From Phenylobacterium immobile (ATCC 35973) (GTDB lineage: Bacteria; Pseudomonadota; Alphaproteobacteria; Caulobacterales; Caulobacteraceae): DNA of 64,000 nt. Numbering within the stretch: the first letter of the stretch is position 1; every line of letters begins with the position of its first letter. This document shows, in pieces, positions 54,940 through 64,000 of this stretch. The position numbers were made by a program, and so were the translations under genes. The stretch is taken from NCBI RefSeq assembly GCF_001375595.1, contig NZ_CVJQ01000001.1:930001-994000 (forward strand). The letters are read 5' to 3'. The notes beneath the pieces are model-generated. The model searched no databases. It was not told the origin of the DNA and saw only the letters and a list, made by a program, of their open reading frames with translations.

Positions 54940-57072
54940 ATGCATCGAACCGGGCCGAGGGCGGCATGGGCTGGCGTAGTCCTCGGCGCCACAATGCTTT
55001 TGGCGGGAGGCTCAGGCTTGGCTCAATCAATCGCCCCGGCGCCCGCCGACCCCTATGTGTGGATGGAAGAAATCGAGGGCGCGCGCGCCCTGGATTGGGC
55101 CAAGGGCGAGAATGCGCGATCCTTGCCGAAGCTGCAGAGCGATCCGCGCTATGCGGGGCTTTACGCGGACGCCCTGGCGATCGCCACGGCCAAGGACCGC
55201 ATCCCGGCTGTCAGCTTCGCCGGCAAGTCGGCCTTGCGCGATTTCTGGCAGGACGCGGAACATGTCCGCGGTATCTGGCGGACCGCCAGTCTGGAGAGCT
55301 ACCGCGCGGGCGCGCCGGATTGGCGGACGATTCTCGACATGGACGCTCTGGCCAAGACGGAGGACGCAAACTGGGTCTGGGAAGGGGCGATGTGCCTCGC
55401 GCCCGAAGAACGCTATTGCCTCGTCAGCCTGTCGAACGGCGGCAAGGACGCGGTCATCGTCCGCGAGTTCGACACCGAGACGCGGCAGTTCGTTGACGGC
55501 GGTTTCAATCTGCCGGAAGGCAAGCACAGGTTCGACTGGATCGACCGCGACACCCTGATCGTCGTCACCGACTGGACGCCGGGCGATGTGACCACCTCCA
55601 GCTACCCGTTCATCGCCAAGATCGTGAAGCGCGGCCAGCGGCGCGAAGCCGCCGTGGAGGTGTTCCGCGGGACCAAGACCGATGGCGGCTATGGCGTCTC
55701 GCCGATCGTGCTGCGCGACGCTGAGGGTCAGGCCCAGGCGGTGATCATCCAGCGCCCGCTCGATACCTACAACGCCGAATATCACCTGCTGCTCGGCGAC
55801 AAGACGGTAAGGCTGGCGCTGCCCCTGAAGTCCACGATCCAGGGCTATGTGGCGGGACGCGTGCTGGCGACGCTGGAGGACGATTGGAGCGAAAAGGGCC
55901 TAAAGGCGGGCGACCTCGTCGACTTTGACATCGCCGCCCTGAAAGCCGCGCCTTCCGCCCTCGCGCCCACCGTGGTCCTGCGCCCGACTGAGAGCCAAAG
56001 CGTCGAGCAGGTGGCGACCACCCGCGACCGTCTGGTCGTCGCGCTCCTCGACAATGTGAAGGGCCAGATCCTCAGCTTCGCGCGCGAAGGCGCGGGCTGG
56101 AAAAGCGCCCGGCTCGCCTTGCCGACCGACTCGACCATCGTCATCGCCGCTGCGGCCGACGCGGACGACAGCTTGATCCTCAACATTTCCAGCTATCTGC
56201 AGCCCAATAGTCAGTGGCTGGCCGACGCCTCGGGCGGCGCGACGGCGACATTGCGCCAGTTGCCGGCCCGCTTTGACGCCGGCCCCTATGTCACCGAGCA
56301 GATGTGGGCGACGTCCAAGGACGGCACGCCGGTGCCCTATTCCGTGATCCGGCGGAAGGACATCAAGTACGACGGGACCAACCCCACCGTACTCTACGCC
56401 TATGGCGGCTTCCTGGTCAGCATGACCCCGGCCTATTCCGGAACCATCGGCAAACTCTGGCTCGACAAGGGCGGGGTCTACGTCGTGGCCAACATCCGCG
56501 GGGGCGGGGAATTTGGTCCGCGCTGGCACAACGCGGGTCTGAAGCTCGACCGCATGCGAGTCTATGACGACTTCTTCGCCGTCTCCCGCGACCTGATCGC
56601 CAAGAAGATCACCAGCCCGGCGAAGCTGGGCATCATGGGCGGCTCCAACGGCGGCCTGCTGATGGGCGTGGCGCTCACCAAACATCCTGAGCTCTACAAG
56701 GCCGTCGTGATCCAGGTGCCGCTGTTCGACATGATCGCCTATGATCACATCGGCGCAGGTTCGTCCTGGATCGGCGAATATGGCGACCCCAAGGTCCCGG
56801 CCGAGCGGGCGATGCTGATGACCTACTCGCCCTATCAGAACCTGAAGCCTGGGCAGCCCTACCCGCAGGTCTTCATTGAGACCTCGACCAAGGACGACCG
56901 CGTTCACCCGGCCCACGCCCGCAAGGCGGCGGCCCGCCTCAAGGAATATGGCTACGATTTCCTCTATTATGAGAACATCGACGGCGGTCACGCGGCGGCG
57001 GCCAACCTGAACGAACGCGCCATGCGTCAGGCGCTGGAGTTCACCTATCTCGCCCAGCGATTGATGGACTAG
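54940..57072 (+). CDS. Exported prolyl oligopeptidase (S9A family)
   Basis: A 710-residue serine peptidase. The N-terminus has a signal peptide (WAGVVLGATMLLAGGSGLAQ, cleavage near GLAQ). The beta-propeller is about residues 60-440. The catalytic domain has the nucleophile in GIMGGSNGGLLMG, Asp in TSTKDDRVHPAHA and His in NIDGGHAAAA. ATG 54940 is preferred over 54889 because GAGAGG precedes it and it gives a better signal. It cleaves after Pro in short peptides, probably in the periplasm. Its stop overlaps that of convergent putA by 4 bp. Confidence 0.92.
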   Translation: MHRTGPRAAWAGVVLGATMLLAGGSGLAQSIAPAPADPYVWMEEIEGARALDWAKGENARSLPKLQSDPRYAGLYADALAIATAKDRIPAVSFAGKSALRDFWQDAEHVRGIWRTASLESYRAGAPDWRTILDMDALAKTEDANWVWEGAMCLAPEERYCLVSLSNGGKDAVIVREFDTETRQFVDGGFNLPEGKHRFDWIDRDTLIVVTDWTPGDVTTSSYPFIAKIVKRGQRREAAVEVFRGTKTDGGYGVSPIVLRDAEGQAQAVIIQRPLDTYNAEYHLLLGDKTVRLALPLKSTIQGYVAGRVLATLEDDWSEKGLKAGDLVDFDIAALKAAPSALAPTVVLRPTESQSVEQVATTRDRLVVALLDNVKGQILSFAREGAGWKSARLALPTDSTIVIAAAADADDSLILNISSYLQPNSQWLADASGGATATLRQLPARFDAGPYVTEQMWATSKDGTPVPYSVIRRKDIKYDGTNPTVLYAYGGFLVSMTPAYSGTIGKLWLDKGGVYVVANIRGGGEFGPRWHNAGLKLDRMRVYDDFFAVSRDLIAKKITSPAKLGIMGGSNGGLLMGVALTKHPELYKAVVIQVPLFDMIAYDHIGAGSSWIGEYGDPKVPAERAMLMTYSPYQNLKPGQPYPQVFIETSTKDDRVHPAHARKAAARLKEYGYDFLYYENIDGGHAAAANLNERAMRQALEFTYLAQRLMD

Positions 57073-60000
57073 AGGTTGAGCAAGGCTGGATCGCCGCCCT
57101 GGGCGGCGATGTTGACGCTGACGGCGCGCTCCACGGCGTATCGGAGAAGGGCGTTTGGGCCACCAGCCTTCGGGCCGGTGCCGGACAGGCCTTCTCCGCC
57201 GAACGGCTGTACGCCAACAACGGCGCCGATCATGGATCGGTTGACGTAGGCGTTGCCGGCGGGGACGGCGGACTGCACGGCCGCGGCGAAGGCGTCGATG
57301 CGACTGTGCACGCCAAGAGTGAGGCCGTATCGGGCGGCGACGAGGGGAGCCGCCGCCGCCTCCAGCCGCGCCGGATCGTAGCGAACCACGTGCAGCACGG
57401 GGCCGAACACCTCGCGGGTGAGGAAACCCGCGTCAGGGATCTCCGCCAGCACGGGCCCGAAGAACCAACCGCCGTCCGGCGCCGGCAGGCGGGCGACGAC
57501 GCGGGCCTCACGTTCCAGGCGTTTCAGGTGCGCAATGAGCGTCGCCTGGGCGTCTTCATCGATCACCGGGCCTAAATCGACGCGCGGGTCTGCAGGATCT
57601 CCTAAGGTCAGCTGCGCCATCGCGCCGGCCAATCCCTCGATCAGCAGGTCCGCGGTCTCGTGCGGCAGGAAGAGCATCCGCAGCGCCGAGCAGCGCTGGC
57701 CAGTCGAGCCGAAGGCCGAGGCCAGCACGTCGTCGATCACCTGCTCCCGCAGCGCCGTGGTGTCGACGAACATGGCGTTCAACCCACCGGTTTCGGCGAT
57801 GAAGGGGACGATGGGGCCGTCCCTGCCCGCCAGGCTGCGGTTGATCGCCCACGCGGTTTCGGTCCCCCCAGTGAAAGCGACGCCGTCACATCCGGGATGG
57901 CTCACCAGCGCCGCGCCCACCTTGGAGCCATCGCCCGGCAGCAGGTGCAGGACGCCTTCGGGGACGCCGGCGCGGTGAAACAGCCGGATCGCGGCCGATG
58001 CGATCAGCGGCGTCTGTTCGGCGGGCTTCGCCAAAACAGCGTTGCCGGCGGCGAGCGCCGCGGCGATCTGGCCGGTGAAGATCGCCAGGGGAAAATTCCA
58101 GGGGCTGATGCAGACGAAGGCGCCGCGGCCGTGCAGGGTCAGTTGGTTGGTCTCGCCGACCGGCCCATGGAGGATCTCCGGCGCGCCGAACCGGGTTTCC
58201 GCCAACTGGGCGTAGTAGCGGCAGAAGTCGGCGGCCTCGCGCACTTCGGCGACGGCGTCGGCGAGGGTCTTGCCGGCTTCGACGACACAGAGAGCGATCA
58301 GGTGGTCGCGCTCTCCTTCCAGCGCCTCGGCCATGGCGCGCAGGATCGCCGCGCGGTCAGCGCCGCCCAGCCGGTCCCACGGCCTCTGCGCCGCTCGGCT
58401 GGCAGCGAAGGCGCGGTCGATATCGTGGGCCGTGGAGTCGTGAGTGTCGCCGATCGTCCGGTTGAGCGCGGCAGGGGACACCACCGGCCTCGGCGGCGCT
58501 GTCAGGATCTCCCGGCCTGAAACGATCGGCGCCGCGACAAGGCGCGAGAGGCCGCGAGCGGCGTCCGTCAGCCGGTCGCGTTCGGCCGCGATGGTCAGGT
58601 CCGCCCCTTCGGAGTTCAGCCGCGCCAGCCCATAGAGGCGGCGAGGCGCGGGGATGCGCGGATGCGGTGCGGCGCCTGCCCGTTCAACCGCGGCGAACGG
58701 GTCTCGCACCACCTCTGCCGGCGGGGTGTCTTCGTCCAGCAGGCTGTGGACGAAGGACGTGTTCGCGCCGTTCTCCAACAGCCGGCGCACCAGGTAAGGC
58801 AGCAGGTCTTCGTGACTGCCGACGGGCGCATAGACCCGTAAAGGCCACTGATCCTCACCCTCAATCGCCGCATAAAGCGGCTGGCCCATGCCGTGCAGCC
58901 GCTGATGTTCGATGGCGATGTCGGCCTTGCGGGCCATCAGCCTGACAGCCGCCAGGGTGTGGGCGTTGTGGGTGGCGAATTGGCCATAGAGCCACGGCGT
59001 GGCGGCCAGCAGTGTACGCGCGCAAGCGAGATAGGCCACATCCGTCGCCGCCTTGGTGGTGAACACCGGATAGCCCGGCAGCCCGCCTTGCTGGGCGCGC
59101 TTGATCTCGCTGTCCCAGTAGGCGCCCTTGACCAACCGCACCATCAGCCGGCGGCCCGACGTCTCGGCGACCTCCCGAACCGCGCCGATCACCGCGGAGC
59201 CTCGGGTCTGATAGGCCTGGACGGCGAGGCCCAGCCCACGCCAAGAGCCAAGGGCCGGCTCGCCCGCCAGCCGGTTGAGCACCTTCAGGGAGATGACCAG
59301 CCGGTCGGCTTCCTCGGCGTCCAGGGTCAGGTTGATGTTGGCATCCGCGGCCATCCGCACGAGGCCGAGCAGCCGGGGATACAGCTTGCTGAAGACCCGA
59401 TCTTCCTGGCGCGCCTCATAGCGCGGCGACAGGGCCGACAGCTTCACCGAGATCCCATGGCCTGCCTCGGGGCCCTGACGCCCGGCGCCGTGGCCCGCGA
59501 TTGTGCTGATGGCCCGTGCATAGGCCGCCTCATAGCGATCGGCGTCGGCGGCGGTCCGCGCGCCTTCGCCCAGCATGTCGAAGGAGCAGATGAAGCCCTC
59601 CGCGGCGGCCCGCGAAATCGCAGCTTCGATGGTCGCGCCCAGCACGAACTGCTCGCCCATGATTTTCACCGCCGCGCCGACGGCCTGGCGGATCACCGGT
59701 TCGCCCAGGCGTCCAGCCAGCCTGCGGATGAAGCCCGCGACATCTTTGTGGGCGGTCTCGTCAGGGTCCACCAAGCGGCCGGTCAGCATCAGGCTCCAGG
59801 TCGAAGCGTTGACCAGCAGGGAGTCTGACTGGCCGAGGTGGGCGGCCCAATCCGCCGAGGCGATCTTCTCAGCGATCAAACGGTCGCGGGTCTCGGCGTC
59901 CGGCGTGCGCAGCAGGGCTTCGGCCAGGCACATCAGGGCCAGGCCCTCGGGCGTCGACAGACTGAACTCCTGCAGGAAGCTTTCGACCACGCCCTGGCGT

Positions 60001-60152
60001 CGCGCGCGGCGCCGGGCGGCGACGACCAGGGCCTCGGCCTCGGCGGCGACGGCGCGTCGCTCGGCGGCGTCGAGCGCTGGGGTCGCCAACAGGCCGCCGA
60101 GGACCGTGCGCTCGTCGGCGAACTTCACAGCGTCCAGCAGATCGAAGTCCAT
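57069..60152 (-). CDS. putA: Bifunctional proline dehydrogenase / L-glutamate-gamma-semialdehyde dehydrogenase PutA
   Basis: A 1027-residue enzyme oxidising proline to glutamate. The N-terminal part (about residues 60-450) is the FAD proline dehydrogenase with [17 protein letters not shown] and the GMGQPLY barrel segment. The C-terminal part is the aldehyde dehydrogenase with [31 protein letters not shown] (Glu) and [12 protein letters not shown] (catalytic Cys). No N-terminal ribbon-helix-helix domain is seen, so it is not the self-repressing type. ATG 60150-60152 ([11 protein letters not shown]) is used. It opposes a prolyl oligopeptidase gene, which fits proline supply. Confidence 0.95.
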   Translation of the reverse strand: MDFDLLDAVKFADERTVLGGLLATPALDAAERRAVAAEAEALVVAARRRARRQGVVESFLQEFSLSTPEGLALMCLAEALLRTPDAETRDRLIAEKIASADWAAHLGQSDSLLVNASTWSLMLTGRLVDPDETAHKDVAGFIRRLAGRLGEPVIRQAVGAAVKIMGEQFVLGATIEAAISRAAAEGFICSFDMLGEGARTAADADRYEAAYARAISTIAGHGAGRQGPEAGHGISVKLSALSPRYEARQEDRVFSKLYPRLLGLVRMAADANINLTLDAEEADRLVISLKVLNRLAGEPALGSWRGLGLAVQAYQTRGSAVIGAVREVAETSGRRLMVRLVKGAYWDSEIKRAQQGGLPGYPVFTTKAATDVAYLACARTLLAATPWLYGQFATHNAHTLAAVRLMARKADIAIEHQRLHGMGQPLYAAIEGEDQWPLRVYAPVGSHEDLLPYLVRRLLENGANTSFVHSLLDEDTPPAEVVRDPFAAVERAGAAPHPRIPAPRRLYGLARLNSEGADLTIAAERDRLTDAARGLSRLVAAPIVSGREILTAPPRPVVSPAALNRTIGDTHDSTAHDIDRAFAASRAAQRPWDRLGGADRAAILRAMAEALEGERDHLIALCVVEAGKTLADAVAEVREAADFCRYYAQLAETRFGAPEILHGPVGETNQLTLHGRGAFVCISPWNFPLAIFTGQIAAALAAGNAVLAKPAEQTPLIASAAIRLFHRAGVPEGVLHLLPGDGSKVGAALVSHPGCDGVAFTGGTETAWAINRSLAGRDGPIVPFIAETGGLNAMFVDTTALREQVIDDVLASAFGSTGQRCSALRMLFLPHETADLLIEGLAGAMAQLTLGDPADPRVDLGPVIDEDAQATLIAHLKRLEREARVVARLPAPDGGWFFGPVLAEIPDAGFLTREVFGPVLHVVRYDPARLEAAAAPLVAARYGLTLGVHSRIDAFAAAVQSAVPAGNAYVNRSMIGAVVGVQPFGGEGLSGTGPKAGGPNALLRYAVERAVSVNIAAQGGDPALLNL

Positions 60153-60243
60153 GAGGTCATGTTGCCACGGATCGGCGGTGGGGTCAGGCCCGCCATTGCC
60201 CATCGCGGCGTGCGCGCGTAAGGGCCGCTGGCAGGGGGAAATC

Positions 60244-61536
60244 GTGACCGACCGCACCGCGCGCAAGCGGGCCGGGGACACTGGCGTTGATAGCGGCATT
60301 TCCCGCTTTTCGTTCGGCCTCGTCTTCGCCAGCTATTTCATCCTGGCCGTCGGCAACATGGGGCTGATTTCGGTCCTGCCGGGCATCGGCCGCGAGATCG
60401 GGCTGCCGGATCCGTTCATCGCCGCGGCTTTCGCGATCTCCGGCATCTTCCTGGCCTCTGTCGCGCCCTTCTGGGCCCGCACCGCCGACCGGATCGGCCG
60501 CAAGCCCGTGCTCATCACGGGGCTCGCCGGCTACACGGTCTCCATGGCCCTCGTCGGCGTGGTCGTCGCCTGCGGCCTGCACAAACTGGCGGCCTGGTTC
60601 ATCATCGCGCCTTGCCTGATCGCCGCCCGCTCGATTTTCGGCCTGGTGGGTAGCGCGATCCTGCCGTCGGGCCAGGCCTACGTGGCTGAGCGCACCCCGC
60701 GCGAGACGCGCACCCGGGCGATCTCCAGCCTCGCGGGCGCGCAGGGGCTGGGCACCATCATCGGGCCGCTGATCGCGCCCCTGTTCATCCTTCCCCTCGT
60801 CGGACTGTCCGGACCCATGTTCGGTTTCGCGGCGATCGCAGGGATCACCTTGGTGCTCGTGCTCCAGTTTCTGAACGAGGGCCCGAAGATCAACTTCGAC
60901 GATGAGGTCGAGACCGCGGCCTCTGTCGCCGAGGCGGAGGCCGCGCCAGCGCGCGCCTGGCGCGATGCGCGGATCATGCCCTTTGTTCTGTTCGGCGCCG
61001 GCATGGGCGTGGCCCAGGGGGCTCAGGCTCAAATCCTGCCCTTTCTGATCATCGATACCCTTGGCGCGCCTCCCATGCAGGCCCAGGCGTCAGTCACGCT
61101 GGCCATGATGCTTGGCGCAGCCTCAGGCCTCGTCGCCCAGTGGGGTCTGATCCGGCTGTTCAAAATGAAGCCGAAGGATCTGATGAAGTGGGGTGCGAGC
61201 GTGGCTCTGCTTGGCCATTTGCTGATCCTGACCTCGACCAACATGTGGGGGATCATGGCGGGATACGCCGCCTCCTGCATCGGCTTCAGCTTCGGTCGCC
61301 CAGGCTACACGGCCGGTCTGTCGCTATCCGTCACCCAGCGCGAACAGGGCCGGGTCGCGGGCATCATCGCCATGTTGGCGGGGATCAATGTCCTCGCGCC
61401 CTTCTTCGTCCTCATCTATCAGCACGATCGCAACGCGCCGTTTGCGCTGAACGCCGCCTTGATCGCAGGGGTCCTAGTCTACGCCGTCGTCCAGCCGCGC
61501 TTGAAGCATTCGGGCGTCGCGGCCCGGGTCAGCTGA
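60244..61536 (+). CDS. MFS transporter
   Basis: A 430-residue twelve-helix major facilitator. The loop 2-3 motif is seen in ARTADRIGRKPVLITGLAGYTVSM (D-R-x-G-R-K/R). The middle loop is charged (INFDDEVETAASVAEAEA). It begins at GTG 60244 after GCAGGGGGAA. It is divergent from putA (91 bp), so a role in import of a proline-related compound or in drug export is possible. The substrate is unknown. Its last 8 bases overlap the end of the convergent ATPase remnant. Confidence 0.87.
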   Translation: MTDRTARKRAGDTGVDSGISRFSFGLVFASYFILAVGNMGLISVLPGIGREIGLPDPFIAAAFAISGIFLASVAPFWARTADRIGRKPVLITGLAGYTVSMALVGVVVACGLHKLAAWFIIAPCLIAARSIFGLVGSAILPSGQAYVAERTPRETRTRAISSLAGAQGLGTIIGPLIAPLFILPLVGLSGPMFGFAAIAGITLVLVLQFLNEGPKINFDDEVETAASVAEAEAAPARAWRDARIMPFVLFGAGMGVAQGAQAQILPFLIIDTLGAPPMQAQASVTLAMMLGAASGLVAQWGLIRLFKMKPKDLMKWGASVALLGHLLILTSTNMWGIMAGYAASCIGFSFGRPGYTAGLSLSVTQREQGRVAGIIAMLAGINVLAPFFVLIYQHDRNAPFALNAALIAGVLVYAVVQPRLKHSGVAARVS

Positions 61537-63254
61537 GCTCGGCGAGGGCGTCGCGGGCCTGCCGTTCGGCCGGCGCAGCGCCCGCCGCCCGGGCAATGGC
61601 CTCGGCCACGGCGAAGGCCTCGCGCACCGCTTCACGCTCGCCGTGGAGCGCCGCCAGGGACCGGGCGCGGATCAGCAGGGCCTGCGGCTCGAAGACGCGC
61701 TGGCCGGTCTGGTTGACGTCTTCAAGCGCCAGTTCCGCCTCATTGAAAGCCTCCTCGCCGTCGCCCTGGCGGAGCAGCAATTCCGCCAGCACAAGACGGA
61801 AAAGGCACAGCCCCAGCTTGTTGCCTGCGGACGCCGCGCCCATGGCCTCGCGCACTTGGGCGACGCGGTCCTTGCGTCCCTCAAGCCGGCCACGGGCCCA
61901 CAACGCAAACAGCCGACAGTGGGGACGCCAGGAGCCGACATTGTGCTCAATGCAGTAGGCTTCGCCTTCCTCAGCCAGGCCCAGCGCGCCGTGCGGATCG
62001 TCCGCGAAATAGCGCACGTAGCAGGCCGCGGCGTAGGCCCAGCCCAGCGAGGCCGGATGCTGCAGGGTGAGCGCGAAGTGAAGGTTCTTTTCGGCCCGCG
62101 CGATCGCGCCAGCCGCGTCGCCGGTCACCGCTTGGCTGACAGCATGGAAGCCTTCGCCCGCCACCAGGCAGTCGGCCCCGAAGTGATAGGCCCGGGCGCC
62201 GTGGTCCTCCGGATGATAGGTATCGGCGAGCGCTGTGAAACGCCTTCGCGCCTCGGCGTGTTCGCCGCGGAAGAAGGCGACGTAGCCCAACATTCTGTAG
62301 CCTTGGCATAGGTCGCCGCGCCGGTTCTCGCGCATCGCCAGTTCCAGCATCAGCCGGGCCGGAGGTTCGGCGAGATCGAGCTTCGAGGCGAAGTGGTAGC
62401 CCGAGAAGATGCCGTAGAGGACCCGGCCGCGCAGTTCCGGATCGCCGACCGCTTCGACAAGATCCTGGGCGCGCGCATAGGCCTCCACCGTGCGGGGGTG
62501 TGCGGGCCCGTGAAGGACGTAGGCCGCCTGGCCGAGCGCAAGCTGCAGCTGGAATTCCAGCGCTTCGCCATCGGTCCACTCTCGAGCCTGGGCGATGGCC
62601 TCGAGGCCTCGGCCGAGGTGAGCGATGGCTTCCAGGTTAGCGGCCCGGCTCTGCGCCCGCTGCCCAGCCATCAGCCAGTAGCGCGCGGCGGTCAGAGGGT
62701 CCCCGCCCAATTCATGGTGTTGCGCGAGGATCTCCGGCTCGGCGGCCACCAGGTCAGGGCGCAGGGATTCCAGCGCCAGCGCCGCGCGCGCGTGCAGCGT
62801 GCGTCGGGTATTGCGCAGCAGCCCGTCGTAAGCGGCTTCCTGCAAAAGGGCGTGGGTGAAGGCGTATTCGCGTCGGTCGCCGCGATCGACGGGGGCGATC
62901 AGATTGGCCGCCTCCAAGGTGGAGAGATCGGCGGTCACGGCGGCGGGATGGCGTTGCGCGATCTCGGCGACGGAGTCGGCGGCGAACGTTCGGCCGAGTA
63001 CGGCGGCGACCTGGGCGGTCAGCTTGGCGGCGCCAAGCCGGTCGAGCCGTGCGGCTAGCCCGTCGTGCAGGCTGAGCGGAATGCCGCCGGCGGGGCGGGC
63101 CTCGCCGTCCGCGGCCACGGCGCGCGACAGCTCCTTCAGATAGAGGGGCACTCCGTCGGATCGCGCGAGAATCTGTTCGATCAGCGGCTGCGCGATATCG
63201 CCGCCGGTTTGGCGGATGATGCGGCGGGCCTGGTCGGGCCCGAGGCGGTCTAGG
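61529..63254 (-). pseudogene. Truncated ATPase/TPR-type regulator (class III cyclase-linked AAA family), cut by an IS481 element
   Basis: The remaining 574 codons match the C-terminal part of large proteins that join a class III adenylate cyclase or other sensor to an AAA ATPase and TPR repeats. Visible are LDRLGPDQARRIIRQTGG, QILARSDGVPLYLKELSRAV and, after about residue 150, helical TPR-type repeats. Reading upstream, the frame hits TAG inside the IS, 10-12 bp past the junction. The N-terminal sensor and Walker motifs are absent and may lie beyond the IS, outside the window. An internal GTG at 63151 could still start a short product. Confidence 0.82.
63249..63254 (+). repeat. IS481-type target site copy (TCTAGG)
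   Basis: TCTAGG fits the NCTAGN target known for IS481 and is immediately followed by the TGT of the element's end. Its second copy would lie beyond the right edge. Confidence 0.55.
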
Positions 63255-64000
63255 TGTCGAAGCTATGAAGGTTGTTCACCCGGGACAGGGCTGAGAGGCT
63301 GGGGTTGCAAAGCTCCAACTCCTAACCCGGAAGGTCCCGGATGAACGTCCACCAGAATGCCCGTCTGACGCCTGGGGGTCGAGCGCTGCTGGCGCGGCGC
63401 GTGTCGCAAGGCTGGACGGCGAAGGCGGCGGCGGAGGCGGCAGGGGTGTCGCTGCGGACAGCGCGCAAATGGATCGCCCGGCATCGTCGCGGCGGCGAGC
63501 GAAGGCATCACGACCGCAGCTCGGCGCCGCGACGATGTCCGCGCAAGGTGGCTGCGGCTCGTGTGGCTGAGATCGAGCAACTGCGGCGTCAGCGGATGAC
63601 CGGTCCGGCGATCGCCCGGACGCTGGGCATGGCCCGCTCGACGGTGGGGGCTATCCTGCGCCGGCAGGGGCTGGGCAAGCTGGCCGCGCTCGATCCGAAG
63701 CCGCCGGTGATCCGCTACGAGCACAGCCGACCGGGCGCGATGATCCATCTGGATATCAAGAAGCTCGGCCGCTTCGACGTCGCCGGCCACCGCGTCACCG
63801 GCGACCGCCAGCTCGGCCGCTCGCGCCGCGCTGGCTGGGACTTCCTGCACGTCTGCGTCGATGACGCTTCGCGCCTGGCCTACACCGAGATCCTGTCTTC
63901 GGAAGGCCAACTCGACACCACCGGCTTCCTCGAACGCGCCCTGGCCTGGCTCGGCCGTTGCGGCGTCCGCGTCGAGCGGGTGATGACCGACAACGGCTCG
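63255..64000 (+). mobile_element. IS481-family insertion sequence (left part, runs off the window)
   Basis: Begins TGTCGAAGCTATGAAGGTTG, next to a TCTAGG target copy, and contains a plus-strand transposase starting 86 bp in. The right end is not in the window. It interrupts the ATPase/TPR gene. Confidence 0.8.
63341..64000 (+). CDS. IS481-family transposase (partial, 3' end off the window)
   Basis: Read from ATG 63341: MNVHQNARLTPGGRALLARR, the standard opening of IS481 transposases, then an HTH (TAKAAAEAAGVSLRTARKWIARH). A second HTH follows (MTGPAIARTLGMARSTVGAILRRQG), then the DDE domain starting HLDIKKLGRF (first Asp) and reaching VERVMTDNGS (second Asp). The frame is open for 220 codons to the window edge with no stop. 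The copy looks intact so far. Confidence 0.92.
   Translation, partial: MNVHQNARLTPGGRALLARRVSQGWTAKAAAEAAGVSLRTARKWIARHRRGGERRHHDRSSAPRRCPRKVAAARVAEIEQLRRQRMTGPAIARTLGMARSTVGAILRRQGLGKLAALDPKPPVIRYEHSRPGAMIHLDIKKLGRFDVAGHRVTGDRQLGRSRRAGWDFLHVCVDDASRLAYTEILSSEGQLDTTGFLERALAWLGRCGVRVERVMTDNGS

Noticed and set aside
63263-63910. 215-codon minus-strand frame in the IS481 element
   Set aside because: It is the shadow of the plus-strand transposase, which shows HTH and DDE motifs.

Overview
The window is a 64 kb piece of a GC-rich alphaproteobacterial chromosome, most likely from the Caulobacteraceae (Phenylobacterium or Caulobacter type). The evidence is the combination of a CcrM-type GANTC methyltransferase downstream of rnhB, a full GcrA regulator, a zapA gene preceded by a ZauP-like coiled-coil gene, a split b/b' ATP synthase stator, and promoter sequences of the Caulobacter housekeeping type. 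No rRNA, prophage or CRISPR array was seen.

Layout. 1-13 kb: a partial RluB-type pseudouridine synthase and tadA with overlapping divergent starts; groESL behind a CIRCE element, preceded by a possible small RNA; a fau-ymdB unit with 6S RNA directly upstream of fau; a fatty acid desaturase, an acetyltransferase and a secreted beta-helix protein; and the zauP-zapA-DUF1801 division operon. 13-28 kb: transketolase, a heptosyltransferase-like enzyme, ygfZ, tag-rnhB-ccrM, mutY, a DciA-family gene, a thiol-disulfide lipoprotein, smc, and the F0 part of ATP synthase (atpI-B-E-F'-F). 28-34 kb: the glycine cleavage operon gcvT-H-PA-PB on the minus strand behind a tandem glycine riboswitch, then a PTH2-type peptidyl-tRNA hydrolase coupled to a 54-residue gene. 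34-47 kb: argS, ispH, xseA, gcrA, an ABC-2 permease, argD-argF, hslO (Hsp33), metZ and a two-domain dCTP deaminase.

47-54 kb has a more accessory character: an ArsR/SRPBCC pair, a quinone oxidoreductase, an alpha/beta-hydrolase-fold protein that has lost the whole catalytic triad, and an arsenic cluster (arsR, a secreted protein, arsH, LMWP-type arsC, an AqpS-like channel, a second ArsC of the glutaredoxin-coupled type) with no arsenite pump. A tRNA-Gly(CCC) follows. 54-64 kb: a Crp/Fnr regulator with a CRP-shaped palindrome upstream, a secreted prolyl oligopeptidase tail to tail with putA, an MFS transporter, and an ATPase/TPR regulator gene cut by an IS481-family element whose transposase runs off the right edge.

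The window is mostly ordinary core genome. The points most worth checking are the triad-less hydrolase at 49.3 kb, the perfect 13-bp inverted repeat at 51.0 kb, the CRP-like dyad at 54.6 kb, the candidate sRNA at 1.3 kb, and the exact IS481 insertion site at 63.25 kb. I did not find a convincing wholly new multi-gene system.
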